Below, one piece after another: positions 41,254 to 51,419 of a DNA stretch of 64,000 nucleotides. Numbering within the stretch: position 1 is the stretch's first letter; the number at the start of each line of letters is the position of its first letter. The notes under the pieces were generated by a model. That model did not search any database. It was not told the origin of the DNA and saw only the letters and a program-made list of their open reading frames with translations. Made by a program: the position numbers and the translations under genes. The stretch spans positions 1-64,000 of the forward strand of contig JAQSXC010000003.1 of the NCBI GenBank assembly GCA_029266335.1, in the 5' to 3' direction. The DNA is from Eubacterium sp. (GTDB lineage: Bacteria; Bacillota; Clostridia; Acetivibrionales; DSM-1351).

Positions 41254-41420
41254 ATTAAATAATAAAACCCGATTTTCAAGGGAGATAGTTTTCAAAAAGA
41301 CAAGGCGGAGAAAGGCGCAATAATTGTTTTATTGCAACGAAGTACTGCGAAGCAGTACTTTTCGACAACGCAGTATTTTTGGAAATTTGCCCCTTGAAAA
41401 ATGGGAAGGTATTATTTAAC
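41254..41420 (+). repeat. Family B repeat, full copy
   Basis: ATTAAATAATAAAACCCGATTTTCAAGGG ... CCCTTGAAAAATGGGAAGGTATTATTTAAC terminal inverted repeats; internal GCAATAA..TTATTGC hairpin. Confidence 0.85.
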
Positions 41421-41504
41421 TATTCCTTTATATTGGTTGCTTAAGAAGTTAAGCATAAGGAATGATTAAACAATAAATGGTTTACAGAAAATTCCACTGA
41501 AAAG

Positions 41505-41710
41505 TGGGATATTATTGTTTATTTATTCTTGAGAGGGAATCAGGGTGAAAATCCCAAACAGTCCTGCTGCCGTGATGACGGAGGAGATTCTCAAAAAGCT
41601 GATAGTATTTACAATACTATTTCGGTTTTTAAAGCCACTGGGCAAATCAGCCCGGGAAGGTGAGAATTTACGAAGATGTCTAAGTCGGAAGACCTGCCAA
41701 TATAGTCTGC
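41505..41710 (+). promoter_or_regulatory. Cobalamin riboswitch upstream of cbiM
   Basis: GAGAGGGAATCAGGGTGAAAATCCCAAACAGTCCTGCTGCCGTGATG; GCCACTGGGCAAATCAGCCCGGGAAGG; TAAGTCGGAAGACCTGCC. Confidence 0.93.
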
Positions 41711-41812
41711 AGATGCCAATATGCGGGGTGCTATGACTTCACAGTGTATGAAGTGTGTAGTTTGTCAAAGAGATTTAATACATAAATTATTATGCTATTT
41801 TTCTTTTTACAA

Positions 41813-41854
41813 ATAAAACCTTTTTATTATTAACATAGAGGTTTTATTTTTTTT
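41813..41854 (+). terminator. Terminator, likely the riboswitch expression platform
   Basis: ATAAAACCT..AGGTTTTAT then eight T. Confidence 0.75.
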
Positions 41855-41872
41855 GGCGAATTTATTAAATTA

Positions 41873-42631
41873 ATGGGGGTAGTAAAAATGAAAAAGGCAA
41901 GTCTTAAAAGGATTGCTGTATGTCTTACAGCAGCGGTCAGTATCATTCTTTTCTTTCCATTGGGTACATCTGCAATGCACATCATGGAAGGATATCTTGC
42001 ACCGGGCTGGTGCATAAGCTGGGGGGCTCTCTGCATCCCGTTTTTAGTAGCAGGTTTTATGTCAATTAAAAAGAAAATCAATGTATCCTCAAAAAATCTT
42101 ACTTTGCTGGCAATGTGCGGTGCTTTTGCCTTTGTGCTCTCTGCACTGAAAATGCCTTCTGTCACAGGCAGCTGTTCACATCCTACCGGAGTAGGGCTGG
42201 GTGCAGTATTATTCGGACCGACTGCCATGTCAGTCATAGGAGTTATAATCTTATTATTTCAGGCAATTTTACTTGCTCATGGCGGTGTTACAACTTTAGG
42301 TGCAAATACATTTTCAATGGCTATTGTAGGACCTCTTGTCTCATTTGGCGTATTCAAGCTGTCAAAAAAACTGGGAGCAAAATCAGGGTTGGCTGTATTT
42401 CTTGCGGCTTTTCTCGGAGATTTGATGACATATGTTACAACTTCGGTACAGTTATCTTTGGCATATCCTGATGCTACAGGCGGCATCATGGTTTCTCTTG
42501 GAAAGTTCATAAGTATTTTCGCCTTTACACAATTGCCTCTGGCCGTGTGCGAAGGGTTATTAACAGTTGTAATATATAACGTTCTGGTAAAATACAACTC
42601 CAAAGAATTACAACAGCTTTCAGCCATTTAA
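41873..42631 (+). CDS. cbiM: Cobalt transport protein CbiM
   Basis: [49 protein letters not shown]. Start may be ATG 41888. Confidence 0.95.
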   Translation: MGVVKMKKASLKRIAVCLTAAVSIILFFPLGTSAMHIMEGYLAPGWCISWGALCIPFLVAGFMSIKKKINVSSKNLTLLAMCGAFAFVLSALKMPSVTGSCSHPTGVGLGAVLFGPTAMSVIGVIILLFQAILLAHGGVTTLGANTFSMAIVGPLVSFGVFKLSKKLGAKSGLAVFLAAFLGDLMTYVTTSVQLSLAYPDATGGIMVSLGKFISIFAFTQLPLAVCEGLLTVVIYNVLVKYNSKELQQLSAI

Positions 42632-42654
42632 TAAGGAGAGAGAGGGTATTTATT

Positions 42655-42948
42655 ATGAAATTATGGAAAAAGAACTTAATTTTAATAGTAACAGTAGTGA
42701 TAATTTTGGCGGCTCCGCCACTTTTAATGAAGAATGCTGAATTTGCAGGCGCTGACGGTCTGGCTGAAGAGCAGATCACAAAAATAAACCCAGATTATAA
42801 ACCCTGGTTTGAGTCATTGCTGGAACCTGCCAGCGGAGAAATAGAATCCCTTCTATTTGCTTTGCAGGCAGCGATAGGAGCAGGTGTGGTTGGTTTTGTA
42901 CTTGGGAAAATTACCAGTAATAAGGCGAATCCCGGGACACAAAAATGA
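42655..42948 (+). CDS. cbiN: Cobalt transport protein CbiN
   Basis: FAGADGLAEEQITKINPDYKPWFESLLEPASGEIESLLFALQAAIGAGVVGF. Confidence 0.93.
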   Translation: MKLWKKNLILIVTVVIILAAPPLLMKNAEFAGADGLAEEQITKINPDYKPWFESLLEPASGEIESLLFALQAAIGAGVVGFVLGKITSNKANPGTQK

Positions 42949-43724
42949 CATTAACAGATAAATATGCTTATTCCTCAAGTTTGGCAAAAGTCAGCCCAGA
43001 GGTGAAAATATTGTTTTCCATGGTACCGCTGCTTCTATGTATAGGTTTTAATTCTATTATAGTCAGCTCTGCAACACTTGTAATTATGACCCTGGCAACA
43101 GTTAAATTGGGCAGAATGGATATCACCAGATACATAAGCTTCATATTTATCCCCTTTGGTTTTCTGGTGATAGGAACCCTGACGATACTGATAAACCGTT
43201 TTGAGCCTGACCAGACTCTTTTAATGGGGATAAGAATCGGAAGGTATGCCTATGGTATTAATGGAGCATCTCTTATGGTGAGTACGAAATTAGTGTTAAA
43301 AGCATTAGGCTCAGTAAGCTGCATGTATTTTTTATCACTAAATACTCCAATGTCCGACCTGTTTCAGGTTCTGGGAAAAACAAAACTTCCCAAGGTTATC
43401 GTGATACTGATGGAACTGATTTACCGGTATATATTTGTTCTGCTTGAGGAAGTAGAAAGAATGATTATTGCAAAGGATTCAAGACTGGGTAACTGCAATT
43501 TCAGAACTGCATTAAGATCAATGGGGGAACTTGTCAGTATGCTGTTTATAAGGGCATACCAGCGCTCGGGAAGAATATATGCAGCACTGGAATCGAGAGG
43601 CTACAATGGACAATTTAATACCATTGCTGAAGAATATATTTATAGTAAAAAAATGAAGGCCGCTTCAATACTGGTAAGTTGCCTGCTTTTGTGTCTGGGT
43701 ATGCTGGATTTGCTTTTATTGTAG
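42945..43724 (+). CDS. cbiQ: Cobalt ECF transporter T component CbiQ
   Basis: multi-TM; YRYIFVLLEEVERMIIAKDSR; YQRSGRIYAALESRGYNG. Confidence 0.93.
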   Translation: MTLTDKYAYSSSLAKVSPEVKILFSMVPLLLCIGFNSIIVSSATLVIMTLATVKLGRMDITRYISFIFIPFGFLVIGTLTILINRFEPDQTLLMGIRIGRYAYGINGASLMVSTKLVLKALGSVSCMYFLSLNTPMSDLFQVLGKTKLPKVIVILMELIYRYIFVLLEEVERMIIAKDSRLGNCNFRTALRSMGELVSMLFIRAYQRSGRIYAALESRGYNGQFNTIAEEYIYSKKMKAASILVSCLLLCLGMLDLLLL

Positions 43725-43734
43725 GAGATAAAAC

Positions 43735-44577
43735 ATGAACATAATTGAAACTAAAAATCTGAGCTACTCGTATAACGGCGATAAACAAGCTTTGGACCAG
43801 GTCAACGTTACAATTCAAAAGGGTAAAATAACTGCAGTATTAGGTGGAAACGGTGCAGGAAAGTCAACCCTGTTTTTAAATTTGAATGGTGTTTTAACGC
43901 CTGACAGTGGGAAGGTCATTTTTGATGGTAAGGAAGTAAGCTATGACAAAAAGGGAATAATTGAAATGCGTAAGCGTGTAGGAATAGTATTTCAAGACCC
44001 GAATGACCAGCTGTTTTCGTCGAATGTAAGGAAGGATGTCTCCTTTGGTGCCATGAATTTGGGACTGGATGTAGAGGAAGTAAAAGCCAGAGTTGACAAG
44101 GCCATTGAACAGACCGGTATAAGTGAATATACCGACAGTCCCACACATGCTTTAAGCTTTGGTCAGAAGAAAAGGGTGGCAATTGCAGGAGTGCTGGTAA
44201 TGCAGCCGGATGTAATTATTCTGGACGAGCCCACAGCCGGGCTTGATTCAAAAGGGGCAAGCGAAATTCTTAATCTCTTGACAAAAATAAAGGATGAAAC
44301 AGGTGTATCTGTTATATTGGCCACCCATGAAATGGATATTGTCCCTATTTACTGTGATTATGCATATGTATTGGATCATGGGAAGGTTGTATTGGAAGGT
44401 AATATTGAAGAACTGATACTACAGCCCGACAAGTTGCGGAGGTATTCTCTGAGACTACCAAGAGTAGCGCATTTGATGGAAATATTGAAAAAAGAGGACA
44501 AGCTGGAAGTTGACAGCTCTGCTGCCACAATATCGGCTGCCAGGGCATCAATTAAAACTATCCTTAAGAAATCATAA
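43735..44577 (+). CDS. cbiO: Cobalt ABC transporter ATPase CbiO
   Basis: GGNGAGKSTLFLNLNGVLTPDSG; LSFGQKKRVAIAGVLVMQPDVIILDEPTAGLD. Confidence 0.94.
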   Translation: MNIIETKNLSYSYNGDKQALDQVNVTIQKGKITAVLGGNGAGKSTLFLNLNGVLTPDSGKVIFDGKEVSYDKKGIIEMRKRVGIVFQDPNDQLFSSNVRKDVSFGAMNLGLDVEEVKARVDKAIEQTGISEYTDSPTHALSFGQKKRVAIAGVLVMQPDVIILDEPTAGLDSKGASEILNLLTKIKDETGVSVILATHEMDIVPIYCDYAYVLDHGKVVLEGNIEELILQPDKLRRYSLRLPRVAHLMEILKKEDKLEVDSSAATISAARASIKTILKKS

Positions 44578-44653
44578 GTGGTTAAGGTATGAGTAGCGAA
44601 GTATATCAGCATAATTAAGAATAAGTATATTAGCATATGTATAGGGTAAGAGG

Positions 44654-45787
44654 ATGAACGAATTTATTATAAAAGAGGGAAGAAAACTTAAGTGCGGGTA
44701 TACTACAGGAAGCTGTGCAGCGGCTGCTGCTAAAGCATGTGCTGCCATGCTGCTGGGAGATGAAACTGTGGAGGAAGTGATTATTGATACTCCAAAGGGT
44801 GTTACACTGACTCTTCAGGTTGAGGATATAGTAAAGCAGGAGGGGTGGATCAGCTGCTCGGTAAAAAAAGATGCAGGCGATGATCCTGACGTAACTCACG
44901 GTATTAAAATATCTGCAAGAGTTGAAAAAACTGCCGCCGGCATAGTGATTGACGGTGGAAAAGGTGTAGGCCGTGTTACGAAACCCGGTCTGTCCATAAG
45001 TGTCGGTGAAGCTGCAATAAATCCTGTTCCAAGACAAATGATTACCGGGGGTTTATTGCAGACAGCCGGCAAATACAAATACCAGGGCGGCTTCTCAGTA
45101 GTGATTTCCGCTGAGGGCGGTGAAGAAATTGCAAAAAAAACCTTCAATCCAAGGCTGGGAATTGAGGGAGGCATATCAATACTTGGTACCAGCGGAATAG
45201 TGGAACCCATGAGTGAAAAAGCGCTGATAGATACAATTCATGTAGAGATAAACAGCAAAGCAGCAGAAAATTGTGAGGTTTTGCTGGTTTCACCGGGAAA
45301 CTATGGACGTGATTTTTCACTTGAGAAATTCGGACTGGATATTGAAAAGGGTATCAAATGTTCAAATTTTATCGGAGAGACAATTGATTATGCAGTATAT
45401 AAGGATATAAAGAACATTTTGCTGATCGGACATGCCGGAAAGCTATGCAAAATAGCCGGAGGAATAATGAATACTCATTCACGGACAGCTGACTGCAGAT
45501 GTGAGATATTTGCAGCCCATGCTGCACTTGCAGGTGCTTCCGGTGAATGTATTAAAAGCATTATGGAGGCCATCACCACCGATCAGATAACAGGAATACT
45601 TCAGGAGTCAGGATTGATGGAACAGGTTTATGGAAGTATCCTGAATAAAATTGAATATCACCTGAATCAGAGAGCAGCATTTAGAGCCAGGGTCGAAGTA
45701 GTTATGTTCACAGGTCAGAATAAAGCTTTCTTTAAGACCAACGGAGCTCACAATTTTATAACAAGGCAACAAAAATATTCACAGTAA
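44654..45787 (+). CDS. cbiD: Cobalt-precorrin-5B C1-methyltransferase CbiD
   Basis: LKCGYTTGSCAAAAAKACAAMLLG; GHAGKLCKIAGGIMNTHSRTADCR. Confidence 0.95.
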   Translation: MNEFIIKEGRKLKCGYTTGSCAAAAAKACAAMLLGDETVEEVIIDTPKGVTLTLQVEDIVKQEGWISCSVKKDAGDDPDVTHGIKISARVEKTAAGIVIDGGKGVGRVTKPGLSISVGEAAINPVPRQMITGGLLQTAGKYKYQGGFSVVISAEGGEEIAKKTFNPRLGIEGGISILGTSGIVEPMSEKALIDTIHVEINSKAAENCEVLLVSPGNYGRDFSLEKFGLDIEKGIKCSNFIGETIDYAVYKDIKNILLIGHAGKLCKIAGGIMNTHSRTADCRCEIFAAHAALAGASGECIKSIMEAITTDQITGILQESGLMEQVYGSILNKIEYHLNQRAAFRARVEVVMFTGQNKAFFKTNGAHNFITRQQKYSQ

Positions 45788-45800
45788 AAATTTGTTTATA

Positions 45801-45828
45801 AAAGTCAAACCATTAATAGTTTGACTTT
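45801..45828 (+). other. Hairpin downstream of cbiD
   Basis: AAAGTCAAAC-8 nt-GTTTGACTTT, no U tract. Confidence 0.7.
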
Positions 45829-45832
45829 GGAA

Positions 45833-45899
45833 AGTTTAACGCAGAATAGCGAAAAATCTGCCAGAATGACAAGTGCAATGAGATACAGGACAGGTTCTG
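45833..45899 (-). repeat. Family A dispersed repeat copy 4
   Basis: reverse complement CAGAACCTGTCCTGTATCTCATTGCACTTGTCATTCTGGCAGATTTTTCGCTATTCTGCGTTAAAC aligns with the other copies. Confidence 0.82.
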
Positions 45900-45920
45900 A
45901 ATATAATTATGGGGTGCTGA

Positions 45921-46604
45921 TTGATGAGAGGAATTTTGTATGGTGTAGGCGTGGGGCCGGGGGATCCGAAACTGTTGACCTTACAGGCGGTTGAGATACT
46001 TCAGCTGGCTGATGTAATTGCTGTACCGGACACCAGTGGTGAGAAGACAGCCATGAAAATAGTAAAGGATTATATTGAAGGCAAAGAGCTGTTATACTGT
46101 CCCATGCCCATGAGCAGAGATCTGGAGGTGGTTGAAAAGAGCCATCGGATAAGCTGTGAGCTGTTGGAAAAGGAGTTGGACAAAGGGAAAAATATTGCAT
46201 TTATAACCTTGGGTGATCCGACGATTTATTCCACCTATATGTATGTTCACAGACTTATTTTGCAGAAAGGCCATACTGCCAGAATTGTTTCTGGAATAAC
46301 CTCTTTCTGCGCATCGGCAGGCGCACTTAATATTTCCTTATGTGACAGGGATGAAGCTTTACATATAATACCTGCAGCATATGAGGATACCGAAGAGCTA
46401 TTGGCACTTAAGGGAACAAAAATACTGATGAAGAGCGGAAAAAATCTCTCGGGAGTGATTGAAACGCTCAAAAGAATGAAGCTCTATGAGAAAGCTCAAA
46501 TGGTAGAATGCTGCAGTATGGAAAATGAAAGAATATATGAAAGCCTTGACCAGGTATCCGGTGAGTCAAGTTACTTTTCAATTATTATAGTAAAGGATAA
46601 ATGA
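45921..46604 (+). CDS. cbiL: Precorrin-2/cobalt-factor II C20-methyltransferase
   Basis: LYGVGVGPGDPKLLTLQAVEIL; ITLGDPTIYSTYMYVH. Confidence 0.93.
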   Translation: MMRGILYGVGVGPGDPKLLTLQAVEILQLADVIAVPDTSGEKTAMKIVKDYIEGKELLYCPMPMSRDLEVVEKSHRISCELLEKELDKGKNIAFITLGDPTIYSTYMYVHRLILQKGHTARIVSGITSFCASAGALNISLCDRDEALHIIPAAYEDTEELLALKGTKILMKSGKNLSGVIETLKRMKLYEKAQMVECCSMENERIYESLDQVSGESSYFSIIIVKDK

Positions 46605-47362
46605 TTATGGTCACATTTGTTGGTGCAGGACCCGGTGCTGTTGATCTCATCACTGTAAGAGGAAAGGCATTACTTGAGGAAGCAGATATTGTTATTTATG
46701 CAGGATCACTTGTAAACCCGGAACTGCTTTTATATACAAAGCAGTCCTGCCAGGTCTACAATAGTGCCGAAATGACGCTGGAACAGGTTATATCGGTTAT
46801 GGAAACCGGAGATATAACAGGCAAAAAAATAGTAAGGCTGCATACAGGGGATCCCAGTATTTACGGTGCCATACGTGAACAAATGGATATGCTTTTGCAG
46901 AGAGGGATTGAATACTCTGTGATTCCCGGGGTGAGCTCCTTTTGTGGGGCAGCCGCAGCTTTGAAAGCAGAATATACACTGCCCGAGGTCAGTCAGACAG
47001 TTATTCTCACCAGAATGGAAGGGCGTACACCGGTGCCTGAAAGGGAAAGAATATCGCAGCTGGCTGCTATTCAGGCTTCTATGGCGATTTTTCTCAGTTC
47101 CTCAAGGCTTGAGCATCTGAGCAGGGAGCTCACAGCCGGCGGATACCGGCCTGATACGCCTGCAGCCATAGTTTATAAGGCAACCTGGCCTGATGAGAAA
47201 ATTGTCAGAACCAATATAGAAAAGCTGGCTGCAGCAGCAAAAGAAAATAATATAAGCAAGACGGCATTAATATTGGTGGGAGATTTTCTTGGAAAGGAAT
47301 ATGCACGTTCCAAATTATATGACCCCGCTTTTACGCATATGTTCAGAGAGGCATCGGAGTAA
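46601..47362 (+). CDS. cbiF: Cobalt-precorrin-4 C11-methyltransferase
   Basis: TFVGAGPGAVDLITVRGKALLEEADIVIYAGSLVNPELL; LHTGDPSIYGAIREQMD. Confidence 0.95.
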   Translation: MIMVTFVGAGPGAVDLITVRGKALLEEADIVIYAGSLVNPELLLYTKQSCQVYNSAEMTLEQVISVMETGDITGKKIVRLHTGDPSIYGAIREQMDMLLQRGIEYSVIPGVSSFCGAAAALKAEYTLPEVSQTVILTRMEGRTPVPERERISQLAAIQASMAIFLSSSRLEHLSRELTAGGYRPDTPAAIVYKATWPDEKIVRTNIEKLAAAAKENNISKTALILVGDFLGKEYARSKLYDPAFTHMFREASE

Positions 47363-47364
47363 GT

Positions 47365-48387
47365 ATGAAAATACATTTGGCTGCATTTACAAAACAAGGC
47401 GGATTACTATGCTTGAGACTTCAGCAGGAGCTATTGGGATTGGGATGTTATACTAAAGGTTATTGCACATATGAAACAGATGGTTTAAAGCCTTTACCAC
47501 ATGATCTGAAAACTTTTACAGGAGCTGCTTTTGATACCTGTGATGCAGTTGTTTTCATTGGTGCAGCAGGCATAGCAGTCAGGGCCATAGCTCCGTTTAT
47601 CACTTCAAAAGACCGGGATCCTGCTGTTTTGGTTATAGATGAGACCGGCAGGTATATTATCCCTGTTTTATCCGGGCACATAGGGGGAGCAAACAGCCTT
47701 GCGGGGATTATCGCCGACATTTTATCAGGACAGGCTGTTATTACTACGGCAACAGATATACGCCGGAAGTTTGCAGTGGATTCCTGGGCTGTTGCCAATG
47801 GCTGCCATATTTCAAATGTTGGGCAGATAAAATACATATCGGCAGCTTTGTTAAATGGTGAACAGGTGGGTTTGGTTTCAGATTTTCCGGTTGATGGCAG
47901 TCTGCCGGAGGGGTTGAATTATTCCACCGGTTATAGAGCAGGTATTTGTATATCCTCCGGGTATAAGCAGCTTTTTGAACATACCCTGCACCTTGTTCCC
48001 AAACAGTATGTACTGGGAGTTGGATGCAGGAAGAATATACAGTATGAGGTTTTATTGAATTTTGTTAATACAATTTTGGCAGGGAATGGGATACAGGCAT
48101 GTGAAATTGGAGCCATTGCATCCATAGATTTAAAGTGTGAAGAAGAAGCTCTGCTGATGCTGAGCAGACTGTGGAGAATTCCTTTTTATACATATACTGC
48201 ACAGGAACTTTTACAGGTTTCGGGTGATTTTACTCAGTCAGCTTTTGTTAAAGAGGTAACCGGAGTTGACAATGTTTGCGAAAGGGCTGCCGTTAAAGCA
48301 AGCAAAGGGAAACTTACTGTAAATAAGATCAGCGGGAATGGAATAACGGCTGCTATAGCTAAAAGAGAATGGAGATGCAAGTTTTGA
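47365..48387 (+). CDS. cbiG: Cobalt-precorrin-5A hydrolase CbiG
   Basis: FIGAAGIAVRAIAPFITSKDRDPAVLVIDETGRYIIPVLSGHIGGAN; VLGVGCRKN. Confidence 0.94.
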   Translation: MKIHLAAFTKQGGLLCLRLQQELLGLGCYTKGYCTYETDGLKPLPHDLKTFTGAAFDTCDAVVFIGAAGIAVRAIAPFITSKDRDPAVLVIDETGRYIIPVLSGHIGGANSLAGIIADILSGQAVITTATDIRRKFAVDSWAVANGCHISNVGQIKYISAALLNGEQVGLVSDFPVDGSLPEGLNYSTGYRAGICISSGYKQLFEHTLHLVPKQYVLGVGCRKNIQYEVLLNFVNTILAGNGIQACEIGAIASIDLKCEEEALLMLSRLWRIPFYTYTAQELLQVSGDFTQSAFVKEVTGVDNVCERAAVKASKGKLTVNKISGNGITAAIAKREWRCKF

Positions 48388-49415
48388 GTATTTCACTGGT
48401 ATATTTGGATTATAAATCAGCAGACATAGCCGTTCGAGAAAAATTTAGTTTCACATCATCAAGAATAAGAGAAATACTGTGGAATATTAGAAGGAATGAA
48501 GAGATTTCCGGTTGTGTACTTTTATCTACCTGCAACAGGACGGAGCTTTATATATCAGGTCCTGAAATCATCGATGAAAAGCTTTGTGAATTGCTGTGCC
48601 GGCAAGCAGGGGTAAATGATGAAAAAATATCCGGGTTACTTAATATTAAAAGGGATAAGGAAGCAATGCTTCACCTTATGGAAGTAGCCTGCGGATTGCA
48701 GTCCATGGTGCTTTATGAGGACCAGATACTTGCCCAGGTCAAAAATGCCGCTGAGACAGCAAGGGAGGAAGGAGCAGCCGATTCAATGCTTGAAACACTT
48801 TTCCGGCTTGGAATTACAGCTGCAAAAAAAGCAAAAACACAGGTGAAGATCAGGGCTGTTCCCAACTCGGCAGCAGATAAGGCAATAACCGTCCTGTCCG
48901 AAAGGTATCGCTTTGCAGGAAGAAAAGCACTGGTTATAGGAAATGGCGAGATAGGCAGGGCGTGCTGCAAAAGACTTATGGAACTGGGAGTGCAGGTAAC
49001 TGTAACGCTCAGAAGCTATAGACATGGGGAGGTCGTCGTTCCAGAAGGCTGTAATACAATTCAATATGCTGAGAGAGAGCAGTTTCTTGAAAAAGCGGAT
49101 GTTGTAATAAGTGCCACTGCAAGTCCTCACTTTACCATCACCTGTGATATGGTAAAAAAACTTGAAAAACAACCCGGGCTTTTTGTGGATCTGGCGCTGC
49201 CAAGGGATATTGAACCTGGAGTAGGCGATTTGCCAGGAATCTCCTGCTATAATCTGGATATGTTTTACACCGACTATTCCGGAATAAACCGGAACGAAAT
49301 TAATGAAATCAAAGAAATAATAGACCATTATATGCTTCAGTATGAAAAATGGAGCAGCTTCCATAAAATAAACTCATTTACCGAAAAGGTAAGCAGCATC
49401 AAGATAAATTGTTGA
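48369..49415 (+). CDS. hemA: Glutamyl-tRNA reductase-like protein (HemA family, short)
   Basis: LLSTCNRTELY; ACGLQSMVLYEDQILAQVKNA; RKALVIGNGEIGRACCKRL; ISATASPHF. Confidence 0.88.
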   Translation: MEMQVLSISLVYLDYKSADIAVREKFSFTSSRIREILWNIRRNEEISGCVLLSTCNRTELYISGPEIIDEKLCELLCRQAGVNDEKISGLLNIKRDKEAMLHLMEVACGLQSMVLYEDQILAQVKNAAETAREEGAADSMLETLFRLGITAAKKAKTQVKIRAVPNSAADKAITVLSERYRFAGRKALVIGNGEIGRACCKRLMELGVQVTVTLRSYRHGEVVVPEGCNTIQYAEREQFLEKADVVISATASPHFTITCDMVKKLEKQPGLFVDLALPRDIEPGVGDLPGISCYNLDMFYTDYSGINRNEINEIKEIIDHYMLQYEKWSSFHKINSFTEKVSSIKINC

Positions 49416-49446
49416 TAAACGGGGTGATTGTATAAAACTATATGTC

Positions 49447-50166
49447 GTGGGAATAGGGCCTGGAGATGAATGCAATATTACAGAAAAGGCAATAAGAGCA
49501 CTTGAAGAAAGCCAGCTGATAGTAGGCTATGGAGTATACATAGATCTTATCAGACATTTGATACCTGACAAGGAAACAGCCTCCACACCCATGAAGAAGG
49601 AAGTGGAGCGCTGCAGATTAGCTGTAGAAGAAGCTATTGCAGGGAAGAAGGTTGCAGTTGTGTCCAGTGGGGATGCCGGGATCTATGGGATGGCCGGACT
49701 CATATACGAGGTGCTTGCAGAATACAATACCACCGAAGTACAGGTAGAGGTAATACCCGGGATTACTGCAGCCACATCTGCGGCAGCTGTTCTGGGGGCA
49801 CCGCTGACTCAGGATTTTGCGGTTATTTCACTCAGTGATTTGCTCACGCCCTGGGAGGATATAGAGAAACGTTTACAGTTGGCAGCTCAAGCCGGTTTTG
49901 TAATATGTATATATAATCCGTCCAGTAAAAAACGCGGAGACTATCTGAAGAAAGCCTGTGAAATAGTTATGAAGACTGTTGATAAGACAACTCCCTGCGG
50001 TTATGTAAAAAATATCGGACGGGCAGGGCAGCAGCATAAGATATTGACGCTTGAAGAGCTTGCAGAGGAGCAGGTGGATATGTTTACTACGGTTATAATT
50101 GGAAACAAAAATACCAGTGTAATAAACGGCAGGCTGGTTACATCACGTGGCTACAGAGGGGTGTAG
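49447..50166 (+). CDS. cbiH: Cobalt-precorrin-3B C17-methyltransferase; start may be upstream (TTG near 49429)
   Basis: GIGPGDECNITEKAIRALEESQLIVGY; VVSSGDAGIYGMAGLIYEV; IYNPSSKKR. Confidence 0.93.
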   Translation: MGIGPGDECNITEKAIRALEESQLIVGYGVYIDLIRHLIPDKETASTPMKKEVERCRLAVEEAIAGKKVAVVSSGDAGIYGMAGLIYEVLAEYNTTEVQVEVIPGITAATSAAAVLGAPLTQDFAVISLSDLLTPWEDIEKRLQLAAQAGFVICIYNPSSKKRGDYLKKACEIVMKTVDKTTPCGYVKNIGRAGQQHKILTLEELAEEQVDMFTTVIIGNKNTSVINGRLVTSRGYRGV

Positions 50167-50188
50167 CAATTAAGGCAGATTCGGAGTA

Positions 50189-50980
50189 TTGACTATGAGG
50201 GCACTTGTTTTTGCGGGAACAACCGAGGGCAGAGAAATCTCTGAATTTCTGGCACTGAATGGAGTACAGGTTACTGCCTGTGTTGCAACTGAATACGGCA
50301 GTATGGTAATGCCCTGTAATGGCAGCATAGAGGTAAGGGCAGGCAGGCTGAAGGCAAAAGAAATAGCTGATATGCTTGAGGAGTACTCGTTAATTATTGA
50401 TGCAACGCATCCATATGCTGAGATTGTTTCAAGAAATATAAAAGCAGTTTGCGAAGAAGCAGGCAGAGAATACATACGCGTATTCAGACCATCAATAAAA
50501 ACAGACCATGCAGTTAATGCGGGAAATTTCCCTCAGGTAGTTACTGTAGGGAATTCCGCAGATGCGGCAGGATTTTTGAACACCGTTGAAGGGAAGGTAC
50601 TTGTAACTACCGGCAGTAAGGAGTTGGAGATCTATACTACTGTCTCTGATTATGAAAACAGACTTTTTGTCAGAGTACTGCCTACACTGGAGGTAATGGA
50701 GAAATGTATGGAACTGGGCTTCAAAGGAAAAAACCTCATTTGCATGCAGGGGCCGTTTTCTTATGAAATGAATGTTGCAATGCTTAAGCAGACAGGTGCC
50801 AGATATATTGTAACAAAAGATACAGGTGCAGCCGGGGGCTTTGAAGAAAAGATTTCAGCGGCCGGAGACCTTGGGGTGACAATAGTGCTGATCTCTCGTC
50901 CTCCTGAAAAGGCCGGACTTCCAATAAAGGAATTAAAAGAAGAACTTTCAATAAGGTTTAATTTTACAAAAAATGAATGA
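50189..50980 (+). CDS. cbiJ: Cobalt-precorrin-6A reductase
   Basis: ALVFAGTTEGREISEFLALNGV; IIDATHPYAEIVSRN; IVTKDTGAAGGFEEKI. Confidence 0.93.
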   Translation: MTMRALVFAGTTEGREISEFLALNGVQVTACVATEYGSMVMPCNGSIEVRAGRLKAKEIADMLEEYSLIIDATHPYAEIVSRNIKAVCEEAGREYIRVFRPSIKTDHAVNAGNFPQVVTVGNSADAAGFLNTVEGKVLVTTGSKELEIYTTVSDYENRLFVRVLPTLEVMEKCMELGFKGKNLICMQGPFSYEMNVAMLKQTGARYIVTKDTGAAGGFEEKISAAGDLGVTIVLISRPPEKAGLPIKELKEELSIRFNFTKNE

Positions 50981-51056
50981 ATTTTAATATTGGATTTAAA
51001 AAATATTTGTGGCTGCTATGCGGCCCAAAGCCATAACATGGCTTAGGAGGTTAATT

Positions 51057-51419
51057 ATGAAAGCTATATTGATTCTGGCTCACGGAAGCCGTGAAAGAAA
51101 AACTCTTGAGACTCTGGAAAAAATAACTGAAATGACGAGGGCACAGCTTCCGGGAGTTATAATTGAAACTGCATATATGGAATTTTGCGACGTCAACCTG
51201 GAAAAAGGACTGGATATTTTAACTCAAAAAGGAGCAAGTGAAATAGTAGTGGTTCCATACTTCCTCTTTGAAGGTATTCATATAAATGAAGATGTTCCGG
51301 GTGAAATAAATAACTACCTGTCTGAACATCCGGATATAAAGGTCACCATGGGAAATACTCTCGGTTCAGATCCAAGGCTGGCAGATGTATTGGCAGACAG
51401 GATAAGGGAAGTTTTATGA
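51057..51419 (+). CDS. cbiX: Short sirohydrochlorin cobaltochelatase-like protein (CbiX)
   Basis: MKAILILAHGSRERKTLETLEKI; VVVPYFLFEGIHINEDVP; start set by AGGAGG. Confidence 0.88.
   Translation: MKAILILAHGSRERKTLETLEKITEMTRAQLPGVIIETAYMEFCDVNLEKGLDILTQKGASEIVVVPYFLFEGIHINEDVPGEINNYLSEHPDIKVTMGNTLGSDPRLADVLADRIREVL

Noticed and set aside
41290-41400. Family B element considered as a tRNA-like or phage attachment site
   Set aside because: No cloverleaf or integrase nearby; long terminal inverted repeats and other copies explain it better.
41545-41736. 63-aa plus-strand ORF
   Set aside because: Lies inside the cobalamin riboswitch aptamer; conserved RNA boxes explain the sequence.
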